Assembly (NCBI GenBank): GCA_964400625.1
Contig: CAYNUS010000005.1
Span: forward strand, 1-64,000
Length of the DNA: 64,000 nucleotides
Direction: 5' to 3'
Origin: DYFX01 sp964400625
GTDB taxonomy: Bacteria > Patescibacteriota > Patescibacteriia > SG8-24 > DYFX01
Shown: positions 7,092 through 14,616 of the stretch, one piece after another
Numbering within the stretch: the first letter of the stretch is position 1
How the letters are laid out: each line of letters begins with the position of its first letter
The notes under the pieces: model-generated
What the model was told of the DNA's origin: nothing
Seen by the model: the letters and a program-made list of their open reading frames with translations, nothing else
Database searches by the model: none
Translations under genes and position numbers: made by a program

Positions 7092-7250
7092 CTATTTCGC
7101 GGGTCGATCGATGTGCGTGCACTTCGGGTAGCCGGAACAGCCGAGGAACGTGCCGTACTTGCTCTTCCGCTGGACCAGTGGTTTCTCGCACTTCGGGCAG
7201 AGCTTCTCCGCCACCGCCGTTCCCGTCCCGGACCCTTTCACTTCCTGCAT
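7092..7250 (-). CDS. Stand-alone topoisomerase-type C4 zinc finger protein
   Basis: A 52-residue reading frame with CPKCEKPLVQRKSKYGTFLG followed by CSGYPKCTHID: the four-cysteine zinc ribbon found in repeats at the C-terminus of topoisomerase I. Here it stands alone after a 17-residue leader. It probably binds single-stranded DNA or RNA (inference from the domain). The start at 7250 is the first ATG. Downstream on the minus strand lies AAGAGCGCCGATCGGCGCTCTT (6965-6986 in two 11-bp arms), a possible weak terminator. Confidence 0.7.
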   Translation of the reverse strand: MQEVKGSGTGTAVAEKLCPKCEKPLVQRKSKYGTFLGCSGYPKCTHIDRPAK

Positions 7251-7339
7251 AGGTTCACGCTAGGAGTTATGGCGCGAACCTAGGGAAACGCCCGTACATG
7301 TGTCAATACGCTGCATCCGTTGACATCGCGAAGCCGCTT

Positions 7340-7368
7340 TTGATAGGCCGTGGTATCATCAATATAAT
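7340..7368 (+). promoter_or_regulatory. Promoter giving leaderless mRNA
   Basis: TTGATA (7340-7345), 17 nt, TATAAT (7363-7368). The ATG at 7376 begins 8 nt after the -10, so the transcript should start at or next to the start codon. Confidence 0.75.
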
Positions 7369-7375
7369 GATTCCT

Positions 7376-7663
7376 ATGCAGGAACCCACCCTGACGGACG
7401 TGCTCGATGCGGTGAATACCGGCTTCTCCGAAATGGAGAAGCGGTTTGTCGGACTCGAAACGAGGCTCGATGCGAAGATCGATGGTGTCGAGAAGCGGCT
7501 CGATGCGAAGATCGATGGTGTCGAGAAGCGGCTCGATAGTCTGACGACGGCGGTCGACGGCTTCGCCGGAAACCAGTTGAAATTCGAAGCCGAGCTTGCC
7601 GGAAACATGGCGGCGCACCAGCGCTTCGACGAACGTCTCGCCGAAATCGAAAACCGGGCTTGA
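7376..7663 (+). CDS. Small coiled-coil protein with 11-residue repeats
   Basis: A protein of 95 residues, almost entirely predicted helix/coiled coil. Units reading RLDAKIDGVEK are repeated twice and begin a third time, encoded by a 33-bp tandem repeat. The start at 7376 is chosen because the consensus -10 overlaps the earlier in-frame ATG at 7367. No family is recognised; similar short coiled coils are found as scaffold or cell-division-associated proteins, but no function is claimed. An intrinsic terminator immediately follows and overlaps the stop. Confidence 0.72.
   Translation: MQEPTLTDVLDAVNTGFSEMEKRFVGLETRLDAKIDGVEKRLDAKIDGVEKRLDSLTTAVDGFAGNQLKFEAELAGNMAAHQRFDERLAEIENRA
7464..7537 (+). 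repeat. 33-bp tandem repeat in coiled-coil gene
   Basis: Units begin GGCTCGAT at 7464 and 7497, with a partial third at 7530. The first two are identical over 33 bases, encoding 11 residues each. The repeat is in frame and points to recent duplication or slippage. Confidence 0.9.
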
Positions 7664-7675
7664 GCCCGGTTTTTT
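7651..7675. terminator. Bidirectional terminator
   Basis: AAACCGGGCT / AGCCCGGTTT with a 2-nt loop and T-tract; the mirror A-tract also serves the TspO gene, whose stop codon is at 7678. Confidence 0.85.
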
Positions 7676-7677
7676 CG

Positions 7678-8145
7678 TCAACGGTTCAGCCGCGCCACGG
7701 TGAAGGTGAGGTACGAGGCGAAGGCGACCCAGGCGGCGTAGGGCATGAGGAGTGCCGAGGCGAGGCGCGACACGGGCCATGCCAGGACGACCAGCGCGAT
7801 GCAGGTGAGGTCCAGGAGGACGGCTTCCCAGGCGGCCAGCGCGAGGCGGTGCTGGACGAAGAAGAGCCAGCTCCAGGCGACGTTCAGCGCGGCGTTCAGG
7901 AGGAAGACGGCCGCGAAGAGCGGGAGCTTGGACTTGGCGGCGGGTGCGTTCCAGATGATGAGGGCGGCGGCCGTCGAGAGGACGAAGATCGTCGTCCAGA
8001 CGGCCCCGATGACGCCTCCGGGCGGAGTCCAGGGCGGAAGCTTGATGCTTCCATACCACTCCGCCAAACCGACGGACGTGAAGCGCGATCCGATGACGGC
8101 GACCAGGATCGTGACGAGCGGAATGATGAGGTGCTGCGGTTTCAT
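7678..8145 (-). CDS. TspO/MBR family membrane protein
   Basis: A five-helix membrane protein of 155 residues. The family marks are WTPPGGVIGAVWTTIF in the first loop and NAALNVAWSWLFF in the central helix. TspO proteins bind porphyrins and other tetrapyrroles or steroids and act in stress responses; the ligand here is unknown. It is the last gene of an eight-gene minus-strand operon and joins the DUF1801 gene by a TGACATG junction (1-nt gap), indicating translational coupling. Confidence 0.9.
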   Translation of the reverse strand: MKPQHLIIPLVTILVAVIGSRFTSVGLAEWYGSIKLPPWTPPGGVIGAVWTTIFVLSTAAALIIWNAPAAKSKLPLFAAVFLLNAALNVAWSWLFFVQHRLALAAWEAVLLDLTCIALVVLAWPVSRLASALLMPYAAWVAFASYLTFTVARLNR

Positions 8146-8146
8146 G

Positions 8147-8515
8147 TCACTTGGCTTTCTTGGCGTTCTCTTTCGACCGGAACTTCACCAGCTTGGCGAC
8201 CAGCCCGTACGGGACCGGTTCGTCGTGCGGGAACTGGATGGCGCTTTTGCCTCCTTCGTATTTCGCGAGCTCCTTCTTGAACTTCACGCGCGCGGACGGC
8301 ATCGCGAAGAAACCGACGTGCTTCTGAAAGCCGCCGATATAGACCAGAGGGCGCCCGAACAGCTTGTAGCCGATCATCCCGTAGGCGATCTTCTCTTCGG
8401 CGCCCGGCGCGGCCTTCCGGACGGCGGCGCGGAGCGACTTCAGGCGCGCTTGGACATCCTTCGGATACGAGGCGATGTAGGCCGGTACGGACTTCGCCGC
8501 TTTCATCATCGCCAT
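8147..8515 (-). CDS. DUF1801 (YdhG-like) protein
   Basis: A protein of 122 residues with the DUF1801 pattern: VPAYIASYPKDVQARLKSLR, PGAEEKIAYGMIGYKLFGRPLVYIGG, then a Lys-rich C-terminus. The family has a frataxin-like fold and no settled function. A second DUF1801 gene lies at 12387-12830. The start shares a TGATATG junction with the upstream lipoprotein gene. The true initiator could be Met1, Met3 or Met4. Confidence 0.85.
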   Translation of the reverse strand: MAMMKAAKSVPAYIASYPKDVQARLKSLRAAVRKAAPGAEEKIAYGMIGYKLFGRPLVYIGGFQKHVGFFAMPSARVKFKKELAKYEGGKSAIQFPHDEPVPYGLVAKLVKFRSKENAKKAK

Positions 8516-8516
8516 A

Positions 8517-9050
8517 TCAGGGGGTTTCGACGGGCACGAGCTCGCCGGCTTCGACGCGGAAATATTTGGAGACGCCGACCGAGGGTTCGTCCGTCATCGG
8601 GGCGCCGGGCGGACGTTCCGCGTAGTTCACGATGACCTGGCCGTCGCGCATCTCGAGCGTCTGCGGCGCGATGCGGTCGCCGACCGGATAGGCTTCCGTG
8701 CCGCGATAGCCCCAGTCCTCCTTCACCGCCAGCATGACGTAGAAGAACGTCCCGCTGCCTTGCGATTCCATCGAGACGAGCACGGCGGCATCCGTATCGC
8801 CGTCGCCGTCGGCGTCGCCTTGCGTCGGCACGCCGAAGAACCGAAGCGGAGCGGCGTACGAAGATTCCGGAGCCTCGGTCATCGTCGCGAACCCGTCCTC
8901 GAACGTGACGGGCTGGCCTTCGATCACGTAGATCGCGTCCTCCGGCGTCTGGGCCGGCGGCCGCTTGGCGGGCTGTTCCGGAGCGTCGCTCGCGCAGCCC
9001 GCTCCGGCCAGGAGCAACGCGGCGAGAAGAAGCGATTTCTTGGGGTTCAT
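8517..9050 (-). CDS. Predicted lipoprotein with Asp-rich calcium-like loop
   Basis: A protein of 177 residues with a signal peptide ending in lipobox LAGAGC (about residues 14-19), then a Pro-rich linker and a beta-rich domain containing GDADGDGDTDAAV, resembling a calcium-binding/VCBS-type loop. It is probably anchored on the outer face of the membrane. It resembles conserved CPR lipoproteins of unknown role. It sits between tag and DUF1801 in one operon, which suggests co-expression only. Confidence 0.75.
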   Translation of the reverse strand: MNPKKSLLLAALLLAGAGCASDAPEQPAKRPPAQTPEDAIYVIEGQPVTFEDGFATMTEAPESSYAAPLRFFGVPTQGDADGDGDTDAAVLVSMESQGSGTFFYVMLAVKEDWGYRGTEAYPVGDRIAPQTLEMRDGQVIVNYAERPPGAPMTDEPSVGVSKYFRVEAGELVPVETP

Positions 9051-9059
9051 ATCCGTATT

Positions 9060-9638
9060 CTACGCTTTCGAGGCCGTCTTGTAACGGAAGCAGGACGTCA
9101 GGTGATCGTTCACCATGCCGACGCCCTGCATATAGGCGTAGATGATGGTGGAGCCGACGAACTTGAAGCCGCGGCGCTTGAGGTCCTTGGAGAGCGCGTC
9201 GGATGCCTTCGAGGTCGCGCCGATGTCGCTGTTCCGCCTGTGGGCGTTCCGGATCGGCTTGCCGCCGACGAAACCCCAGACGTAGCGGTCGAACGTCCCG
9301 AATTCCTTGCGGATCTCCTGGAACTTCCGCGCGTTCACGATGGCGGATTCCACCTTGAGGCGGTTGCGGATGATGCCGGCATCGTTCATGAGGCGCCGCA
9401 CGTCCTTGGCCGTGAACTTCGCGACCTTGTCGAAATCGAACCCGGCGTACGCCTTCCGGAAGTTCTCGCGCTTGTGGAGGATGGTGCGCCAAGAGAGCCC
9501 GGCCTGGTTCGCGTCCAGGATGAAGGCCTCGAAATGCTTCTTGTCGTCATGCTCCGGCGTCCCCCACTGCGCGTCGTGGTACGCGATCATCATGGGATCC
9601 TCGCCGGGCCATTCACAGCGCCTCTTCGCCTTCGCCAT
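9060..9638 (-). CDS. tag: DNA-3-methyladenine glycosylase I
   Basis: Base-excision repair enzyme that removes 3-methyladenine from alkylated DNA. A protein of 192 residues with the TagI signatures RCEWPGEDPMMIAYHDAQWG, FEAFILDANQAGLSWRTIL and FVGSTIIYAYMQGVGMVNDH. The N-terminal Cys and the C-terminal His/Cys of the zinc snap are present (RRCEW near the start; VNDHLTSCF at the end). The start is 3 nt after the DUF1428 stop codon, so it is translated within the operon. Confidence 0.95.
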   Translation of the reverse strand: MAKAKRRCEWPGEDPMMIAYHDAQWGTPEHDDKKHFEAFILDANQAGLSWRTILHKRENFRKAYAGFDFDKVAKFTAKDVRRLMNDAGIIRNRLKVESAIVNARKFQEIRKEFGTFDRYVWGFVGGKPIRNAHRRNSDIGATSKASDALSKDLKRRGFKFVGSTIIYAYMQGVGMVNDHLTSCFRYKTASKA

Positions 9639-9641
9639 GGA

Positions 9642-10001
9642 TCAGCGCTGGACGATGACCTTGAAGCCGCCCATCGCCACGCGCTTCATGTCGAACGGCA
9701 TGGGTCGCTTCGCCCATTTGGGGTCGTTCATCATCGGGTCCGCCATCACCTTCTTGTTGACCGCGTCGCGATGCGCGCGGGATTTGAAGACGATGAAGGA
9801 GAAGACCACCGTCTCGCCGCGTTTGGCCTTCAGCATCTTCGGGAACGGGAGTGTCACGTGCTTCGCGCGCAGGTCGTCGCCGAAACATTCGTAGTACGCG
9901 AGCGCGCCGTACTTCTTCCAGAGCTTGCCGCCGAGCTGCGCCATCGCGCGATAGGCTTTCGGGTTCTTCGTGACCATGGCGAATCCGTCGACGTAGGACA
10001 T
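9642..10001 (-). CDS. DUF1428 protein
   Basis: A 119-residue alpha/beta-barrel protein matching DUF1428: MSYVDGFAMVTKN at the start, ALAYYECFGDDL, VVFSFIVFKSRAHRDAVNKKVMADP and MPFDMKRVAMGGFKVIV. The family has a ferredoxin-like dimeric fold and no established activity. It lies between VOC and tag in the operon (gaps of 10 and 3 nt). Confidence 0.9.
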   Translation of the reverse strand: MSYVDGFAMVTKNPKAYRAMAQLGGKLWKKYGALAYYECFGDDLRAKHVTLPFPKMLKAKRGETVVFSFIVFKSRAHRDAVNKKVMADPMMNDPKWAKRPMPFDMKRVAMGGFKVIVQR

Positions 10002-10011
10002 GGATTGGGGG

Positions 10012-10407
10012 TTAGGCTTGAGTGATGACTTGGTGGATGCCGAAGATGTTGCCGTCGGGGTCCTTCATGTAGGCCTGCCAGGCGAAGCTGCCGATGGCTT
10101 GCTTGGCGAGCGCGAGCGTGCCGCCCGCTTCCTCCGCTTTCTTCATCGTAGCGTCGATGTCGGCCACCTGCATCGTGCAGACGAAGGCGTTGACCGGCGC
10201 TCCGCTTTCCGCGGCCGCGCCCTTGCGGCGGATGAGGCCGCCGTTGATCGCGTTCGGCGCGCCTTTCTCGCACGTCCAGACGCCCCAGTATTCCAATCCG
10301 GGCACGCCTTCGTACTTCTCGATCTTCCAGCCGAAGACCGCGGTGTAGAAGGCGATCAGCTTCTCCGGTTCCGTCGCGTGGATCTCGAAATGCACCAGGC
10401 CGTCCAT
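10012..10407 (-). CDS. VOC family (glyoxalase-like) protein
   Basis: A protein of 131 residues of the vicinal oxygen chelate superfamily: VHFEIHATEPEKLIAFYTAVFGWKIEKY at the start, YMKDPDGNIFGIHQV at the end. Metal ligands would include His6 and an acidic residue or His near the C-terminus. Members include glyoxalases, dioxygenases and resistance proteins; the substrate cannot be told. The start is set at 10407 because family homology begins there; the longer upstream frame is not conserved. Confidence 0.9.
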   Translation of the reverse strand: MDGLVHFEIHATEPEKLIAFYTAVFGWKIEKYEGVPGLEYWGVWTCEKGAPNAINGGLIRRKGAAAESGAPVNAFVCTMQVADIDATMKKAEEAGGTLALAKQAIGSFAWQAYMKDPDGNIFGIHQVITQA

Positions 10408-10424
10408 AGGGTATCGCTTATTCC

Positions 10425-10850
10425 TTATCGTAGCTCCATTCTGACAGATTTCGCCCACTCCTTCACCTTGGCCGACGTCGCGGAAGGGTCGCCGGGGCGT
10501 ACCACATCCCCGATCGTCATGCTCCAAGCGCGCGCGACGGCGACGCGTTCCCCTTCCGGACGAAGGACCTTCCGGGGCCCGTCGAAAGGAGCGAGCCGGC
10601 GCTTGAGTTCGCGCCGCGCGTCACGGGCGTCCCAGCCGCCATCGACGGCTTCGACGAAGGCATCGCGCATGATCGCATAGGCTTCCGGGTCGAAGGCGGC
10701 GGGGTGCTGGATGTTGTACGTGGCGACGTTGTAGTAGTGCAGCGCCTGGAGCTCGACGGATTCGGACTCCATCGCCAGCAGGTCCATGAGAAGGCCGCCG
10801 CACGTCTTACCGTCGGACGGCGGCATGCCACACTCGGGACAAGGGTTCAT
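10425..10850 (-). CDS. DUF5946-like zinc-binding protein
   Basis: A protein of 141 residues opening with MNPCPECG and a later C-G-G-L-L-M-D-L-L-A-M-E helix, then TYNIQHPAAFDPEAYAIM. This resembles the DUF5946 pattern (zinc-like CPxCG then a YxxQHP core), assigned by eye. The start at 10850 overlaps the stop codon of the upstream gene (ATGA), and GGGAGGA just upstream makes a ribosome-binding site inside the end of that gene. Function unknown. Confidence 0.6.
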   Translation of the reverse strand: MNPCPECGMPPSDGKTCGGLLMDLLAMESESVELQALHYYNVATYNIQHPAAFDPEAYAIMRDAFVEAVDGGWDARDARRELKRRLAPFDGPRKVLRPEGERVAVARAWSMTIGDVVRPGDPSATSAKVKEWAKSVRMELR

Positions 10851-11326
10851 TCCTCCCATACGATTTCCATCGTCTCGCCGAACGGCGTGCCGTTCCAGTG
10901 GCCGACGAGCTTGCGCATGCGTCCTTGGACGCGTCCGATATAGTCCGCCGTGAACCAGGCCGGGAACGAGCCGGAACGGCCCAGGTGCGCGAAATATCCG
11001 CGGACGTTCTCCGTGACTGACTCGAGCGGGACGCCCGAGAGCGCGCCGGAAATCGCGCCGACGAGCATCTCGATCGCCTCCATCCTTTCGGCGTATCCCG
11101 CGATCCCCTTGCCGGTACGGTCGTTCATCTCCGCGAGGCGCTTGCCGGACGCGAGCAAGCCCCAGAAGCCGTCCTGGACTCCGGCTTCGGATTCGACGGC
11201 GAAGTGCGTCAAATCATGGAGCCAGAGGCTCTTGGTCTCGAGTTCGACGCGGTCGCGCGAGCCGTCCTTCCGGACGATCTCGAGCGCGTGGCGCTTGTCG
11301 TCGATCTTGGTGAAGAGGATGCGCAT
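10847..11326 (-). CDS. Conserved hypothetical protein, operon head
   Basis: A 159-residue soluble protein of unknown family. It has an N-terminal small beta domain (MRILFTKIDDKRHALEIVRK) and a helical remainder (WLHDLTHFAVESEAGVQDGFWG). It heads the eight-gene operon that runs to TspO. An extended -10 (TGGTATACT, 11334-11339) ends 7 nt before the ATG, so its mRNA is probably leaderless. Its last codon and stop overlap the DUF5946-like start. Confidence 0.65.
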   Translation of the reverse strand: MRILFTKIDDKRHALEIVRKDGSRDRVELETKSLWLHDLTHFAVESEAGVQDGFWGLLASGKRLAEMNDRTGKGIAGYAERMEAIEMLVGAISGALSGVPLESVTENVRGYFAHLGRSGSFPAWFTADYIGRVQGRMRKLVGHWNGTPFGETMEIVWEE

Positions 11327-11333
11327 CGACGGC

Positions 11334-11339
11334 AGTATA
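11334..11339 (-). promoter_or_regulatory. Extended -10 for the eight-gene operon
   Basis: TATACT on the minus strand, preceded by TGG (extended -10). No good -35 is seen at 17 nt. The -10 ends 7 nt from the ATG at 11326. Confidence 0.55.
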
Positions 11340-11478
11340 CCAAGGACGTAAGGAAATTTCCGCCCGTGCGTCTAGGGATGCGCAAGGAGGCTTAACTCCT
11401 CGTAAGACATACTGCGTATGCGCGATCTTCATTCATCGGCGCACCGAGGCGTGCCCGACGAGGATAAGGAAAAGGACG

Positions 11479-11700
11479 ATGACGGCCATGCCGGCGGAAG
11501 CGGAAGCATCGGCTGAGGCCATGTTCCACAAGCTGTTCCGTCTCTTCGGCCGGCGCGACCGCCAGACCGCCGAGGAGATCGAGGAGGAAGCACTGCGCGC
11601 GCTCGAAGCCGCAGAGCAGGCTTCGGAGCGCGAGTGCGACGGGCTCGCCCCGTTCGAGGCGGCTTTCGATTGCGCCCAAGACGTGCGCTACCTTCCGTAG
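11479..11700 (+). CDS. Small acidic helical protein
   Basis: A protein of 73 residues, Glu/Ala-rich and almost certainly helical, with an RRDRQTAEEIEEEALRAL core. AAGGA (11466-11470) lies 8 nt upstream of the ATG, and a strong terminator follows the stop by 4 nt, which supports a real gene despite low complexity. No family is recognised. The region 11327-11478 between it and the divergent operon holds no other gene. Confidence 0.5.
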   Translation: MTAMPAEAEASAEAMFHKLFRLFGRRDRQTAEEIEEEALRALEAAEQASERECDGLAPFEAAFDCAQDVRYLP

Positions 11701-11704
11701 ACGG

Positions 11705-11732
11705 AAGACGGACCCGGCAGGGTCCGTCTTTT
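11705..11732. terminator. Bidirectional terminator
   Basis: AAGACGGACCC (11705-11715), loop GGCA, GGGTCCGTCTT (11720-11730) then TT. It separates the small acidic protein gene from the convergent SdpI-like gene. Confidence 0.75.
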
Positions 11733-11743
11733 CGCGTTCCGGT

Positions 11744-12385
11744 TCACGCGCCCTTGCGGTAGACGAGGTAGGAGTAGATCGTCACTCCGAGCGCGGAGGC
11801 CAGGATCGGCACGATGATGAGCGGGAAGGCGTAGTCCGTGAAGACGGCGCCGAGGATGGCCAGCACGCCCGAGGCGCGGAAGAGCTTGCCACCGACGCGG
11901 TGCGTCTCCTCCCAGACCTTGTCGGAGGAGAGCGTCCAAGGCGTGCGGATGCCGGCGAACCAGTTGCGCTTCATCTGCGGCATGATCGCGCCGATGTAGA
12001 AGAACAGCAGTCCGATGCCTGGCCCGACGATCTGCAGCATCTCGAAGCGCGCGCCGAGGTTCCAGGCGAGGATCGTGCCGTGGATGAGGACGAAGAAGCC
12101 GGCGATGAGCGCGATCAGGCCGTCGTATTCCTTCCGGAAGGCCTTGAAGCCCGATGCCAACGGGTCGATCTTCGGCAGCCACAAGAGCAGGGCGGCCAGG
12201 GCCGCGGCCAGGGCGGGGAGGAAGAAGGCCCCGAAGGCGCGGTTCGAATACCCGTCAGCAAGGCCGTCGGCGCCCCAATGGGTGGCCATCATGGCCGGCA
12301 GACGCGGCCAAGCGAAGAGGCTCGCAGCGAAGGCGGCGGCGACGAGGAGAGCGGTCAGGATGACGGCGCGCTTGGTGGTGAGCAT
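11744..12385 (-). CDS. SdpI family membrane protein (DUF1648)
   Basis: A protein of 213 residues with about six membrane segments. The N-terminal DUF1648 part (LPAMMATHWGADGLADGYSNR) is followed by the SdpI hallmark NWFAGIRTPWTLSSDKVWEE and TH-RVGGKLF. In Bacillus, SdpI gives immunity to the SdpC toxin; most homologues have no toxin partner nearby, and none is seen here. It is coupled to the preceding DUF1801 gene through a TGATATG junction. Confidence 0.88.
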   Translation of the reverse strand: MLTTKRAVILTALLVAAAFAASLFAWPRLPAMMATHWGADGLADGYSNRAFGAFFLPALAAALAALLLWLPKIDPLASGFKAFRKEYDGLIALIAGFFVLIHGTILAWNLGARFEMLQIVGPGIGLLFFYIGAIMPQMKRNWFAGIRTPWTLSSDKVWEETHRVGGKLFRASGVLAILGAVFTDYAFPLIIVPILASALGVTIYSYLVYRKGA

Positions 12386-12386
12386 A

Positions 12387-12830
12387 TCAGCGGTTGCGTG
12401 ATTTCTCGTAGAGGGCGATGTAGCGCTTCACGGGCGTCGAGGCGATGATCTTGCCGATGGCGTGGAGCGGGATGTCTTCGAGGCGTCTGAAGCGGAGGCA
12501 GGATTTTCCCATGTCGAGCTTCTTGCCGATCTTCTTGAACTCCGCCTTCAGGTACGCGTCGTGGGCGGAGTTGGAGTACACGCACATCAGGTAGATGGCG
12601 TAGTTGTTCTTCTGCGCGGCGAGCCCCGCGTACGCGAGCGGCTGGCCGTTGTAGGTGACGGGATACGTCTTGAGCGGCACCTCGTACGCGATGCCTCCCC
12701 AGTTCATCGTCTCCGCGTAGCCCTTCGGCAGATTCTCCTTGATGACCTTCCGCACGGCCGCGACGACCTTCCGACGTTCGGCCGGCAGGCTCTTCAGATA
12801 CGCGGCGACGGTCTTGGCGGAACTGCGCAT
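12387..12830 (-). CDS. DUF1801 protein, second copy
   Basis: A 147-residue DUF1801 protein (TVAAYLKSLPAERRKVVAAVR; YAETMNWGGIAYEVPL; LRFRRLEDIPLHAIGKII). It is distinct from the copy at 8147-8515 and closer to the longer YdeI-like type. The start at 12830 is supported by an AAAGGAA site; the longer open frame upstream runs through the promoter. It heads a two-gene operon with the SdpI-like gene. Confidence 0.85.
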   Translation of the reverse strand: MRSSAKTVAAYLKSLPAERRKVVAAVRKVIKENLPKGYAETMNWGGIAYEVPLKTYPVTYNGQPLAYAGLAAQKNNYAIYLMCVYSNSAHDAYLKAEFKKIGKKLDMGKSCLRFRRLEDIPLHAIGKIIASTPVKRYIALYEKSRNR

Positions 12831-12848
12831 GGGATTCCTTTCGCTTCC

Positions 12849-12877
12849 ATGACACCACGGAAAACGGTGCGCGTCAA
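12849..12877 (-). promoter_or_regulatory. Promoter of DUF1801-sdpI operon, -35 overlaps capA stop
   Basis: On the minus strand TTGACG (12877-12872), 17 nt, TGTCAT (12854-12849). The TGA stop codon of the CapA gene (12876-12874) lies inside the -35 hexamer. Confidence 0.65.
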
Positions 12878-14613
12878 TGCGCGATGAGCGCGCCGGAAGG
12901 CCCAGGCAGGACGTCGAAGCCTTCGAAGTCCGCGATCTCCTGCCGCCAGAGATTGCTGAACCCCCAGCCGCCCCATGACCAGACCGCGAGATGCTGCGCG
13001 CGGCAGTCCGGCCGCTCGTCGTACGAACCTTCGGCGACGATGAGCTCCTGCAGGCCGTCTCCGTCGGCATCGGCCGCCGCGATCGCGCAGTTGGGGGCGG
13101 CGAGATTCGACGATTGCCAGACCGGCATGAGACCGTCGTCATCCAAACGATAGACGAAGAAGTGGTTCCGGACATCGAGGTCCTCTTCGGTGACCCAGAA
13201 AGGCCTCGACGTGCCGTAATCGCCGGATTTCCAGACCGAGAACGACAGGTCAGGTCGCCCGTCGCGCGTGAGGTCGCCGACGGCGAAATCGTCGATCCAC
13301 CACCCCTCCGGCGAAGACCAGATGACGGCGCCTCCGCGCTCGATCACGAGGTTTCCGCGTTCGAGCCTCAGGCGTTCGGGGATGCCGTCGCCGTCGAGGT
13401 CGGCTTCGCGGACGGCCGAGATATCGCCTCGCGGGCGACGCGCGAACGCGGCGGAACGGATCTTGGCCGGCGCGTATCCCGAGGCGCTCGGGACGAACGC
13501 GTCCGTCTCCGCCGCGAGGGGCCCGACGCGCGCGATGACGGCATCAGCCGCTTCGCCGGCGGCGAACTCCGGACGCCCGGAGGGGGCGATGGCGAGCGGG
13601 CGCCAGTAGATCGCGCGCACGCCTTCCTTGCCGAGGCGGATGTCGGCGGCCAGCCCGCGCGATGCGTCCTGCGACCACCCTTGATCGAAGACGAAATTTC
13701 CGAGGCTGTAGATGATGGGCTTTCCCTTATACGACTCGGCCGGCTGGACGACGTGCGGGTGGTGCCCGATGACGAGGTCGGCGCCGCCGTCGATCGCGGC
13801 CCGCGCGAAGTCCCGTTGCCTCGTGTTCGGCGCGTCTTCGTACTCGATGCCGGCGTGCATGATGACGATCACGAGATCGGAGCCGCTGGCTGAAGCGATG
13901 TCCGCGCCGACCGATGCGGCATCCATGAAGGCTATGCCGGGCCGGTCGGGACGCGCCCGGTCGGCGGCGCGGGTGAACGCGGGATCGGCGTAGGAGAGGA
14001 ACGAGACGCGCAGGCCGTTCCGGACGAGCGTGCGCGGCGCGCGCGCCTCCGCCTCGTCCTCGCCTGCGCCGGCATGCAGCATCCCCTGCCCCTCGATGAG
14101 CGCGCGCGTCGAGCGCAACCCGGCAGGCCCCGCGTCGAGCGCGTGGTTGTTGGCAAGCGTGAGCAGGTCGAATCCGGCATCGGCGATCTCCTGCTCGATG
14201 CCCGGATCCGCGCGCAGGCGCAATGAATCGTCCGGGACCTGCGCGCCGGCGACGATCGGCGCCTCGAGGTTCGCGACGGCGATGTCGGCCGCGCGGACCG
14301 CCGCCGCGACGCCGCCGAGCAGCCAGCCGGCCTCCCGGCGGGACTTCGCGCGCTCCACGCCTCGCCCCGGCATCAGGTCGCCCACCGCGAACAGCGAGAT
14401 CTCATCGGAAACGTCTTCCGCGGCGAGCCTGGCCGCGCGGTACCCCTCGGCCGTCCACTCCGGCGTCGAGGTCGCCGAAGGAGCCGGCAGCGCCGGCGCC
14501 GCGGGAACCGAAACCGGCCCCGGGGAAGGGGCCGGTTTCGGCATCGGCACGAACGCCGCGCCCGCCGCGGCGAGCGCGACGAAGGCCGCGATGATGGACG
14601 CCGCGCGCCTCAT
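12874..14613 (-). CDS. CapA-family phosphoesterase fused to VCBS-like repeats
   Basis: A protein of 579 residues. After a signal anchor and a Pro/Ala linker comes a CapA (PgsA) metallophosphatase-like domain: FAVGDLMPGRG, AVANLEAPIV, LLTLANNHALDAG, VIVIMHAGIEYE, VIGHHPHVVQ and YSLGNFVFDQ. CapA proteins act in poly-gamma-glutamate or capsule handling. The last 180 residues hold FG-GAP/VCBS-type blades with DxDGDGIPE, DLTRDGRPDLSF and ADADGDGLQELIV, which suggest a surface beta-propeller binding calcium. No pgsB/pgsC partner is visible, so the polymer is unknown. It is the last gene of the pgi operon, 3 nt after DUF3160. Confidence 0.85.
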   Translation of the reverse strand: MRRAASIIAAFVALAAAGAAFVPMPKPAPSPGPVSVPAAPALPAPSATSTPEWTAEGYRAARLAAEDVSDEISLFAVGDLMPGRGVERAKSRREAGWLLGGVAAAVRAADIAVANLEAPIVAGAQVPDDSLRLRADPGIEQEIADAGFDLLTLANNHALDAGPAGLRSTRALIEGQGMLHAGAGEDEAEARAPRTLVRNGLRVSFLSYADPAFTRAADRARPDRPGIAFMDAASVGADIASASGSDLVIVIMHAGIEYEDAPNTRQRDFARAAIDGGADLVIGHHPHVVQPAESYKGKPIIYSLGNFVFDQGWSQDASRGLAADIRLGKEGVRAIYWRPLAIAPSGRPEFAAGEAADAVIARVGPLAAETDAFVPSASGYAPAKIRSAAFARRPRGDISAVREADLDGDGIPERLRLERGNLVIERGGAVIWSSPEGWWIDDFAVGDLTRDGRPDLSFSVWKSGDYGTSRPFWVTEEDLDVRNHFFVYRLDDDGLMPVWQSSNLAAPNCAIAAADADGDGLQELIVAEGSYDERPDCRAQHLAVWSWGGWGFSNLWRQEIADFEGFDVLPGPSGALIAH

Positions 14614-14616
14614 GTC

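Noticed and set aside
7464..7537. Possible CRISPR-like direct repeats
   Set aside because: Units are contiguous with no spacers and are translated in frame.
11744..12385. SdpI-like gene as part of a toxin-immunity system
   Set aside because: No SdpC-like toxin or SdpR regulator is adjacent; the neighbours are DUF1801 and a small acidic protein.
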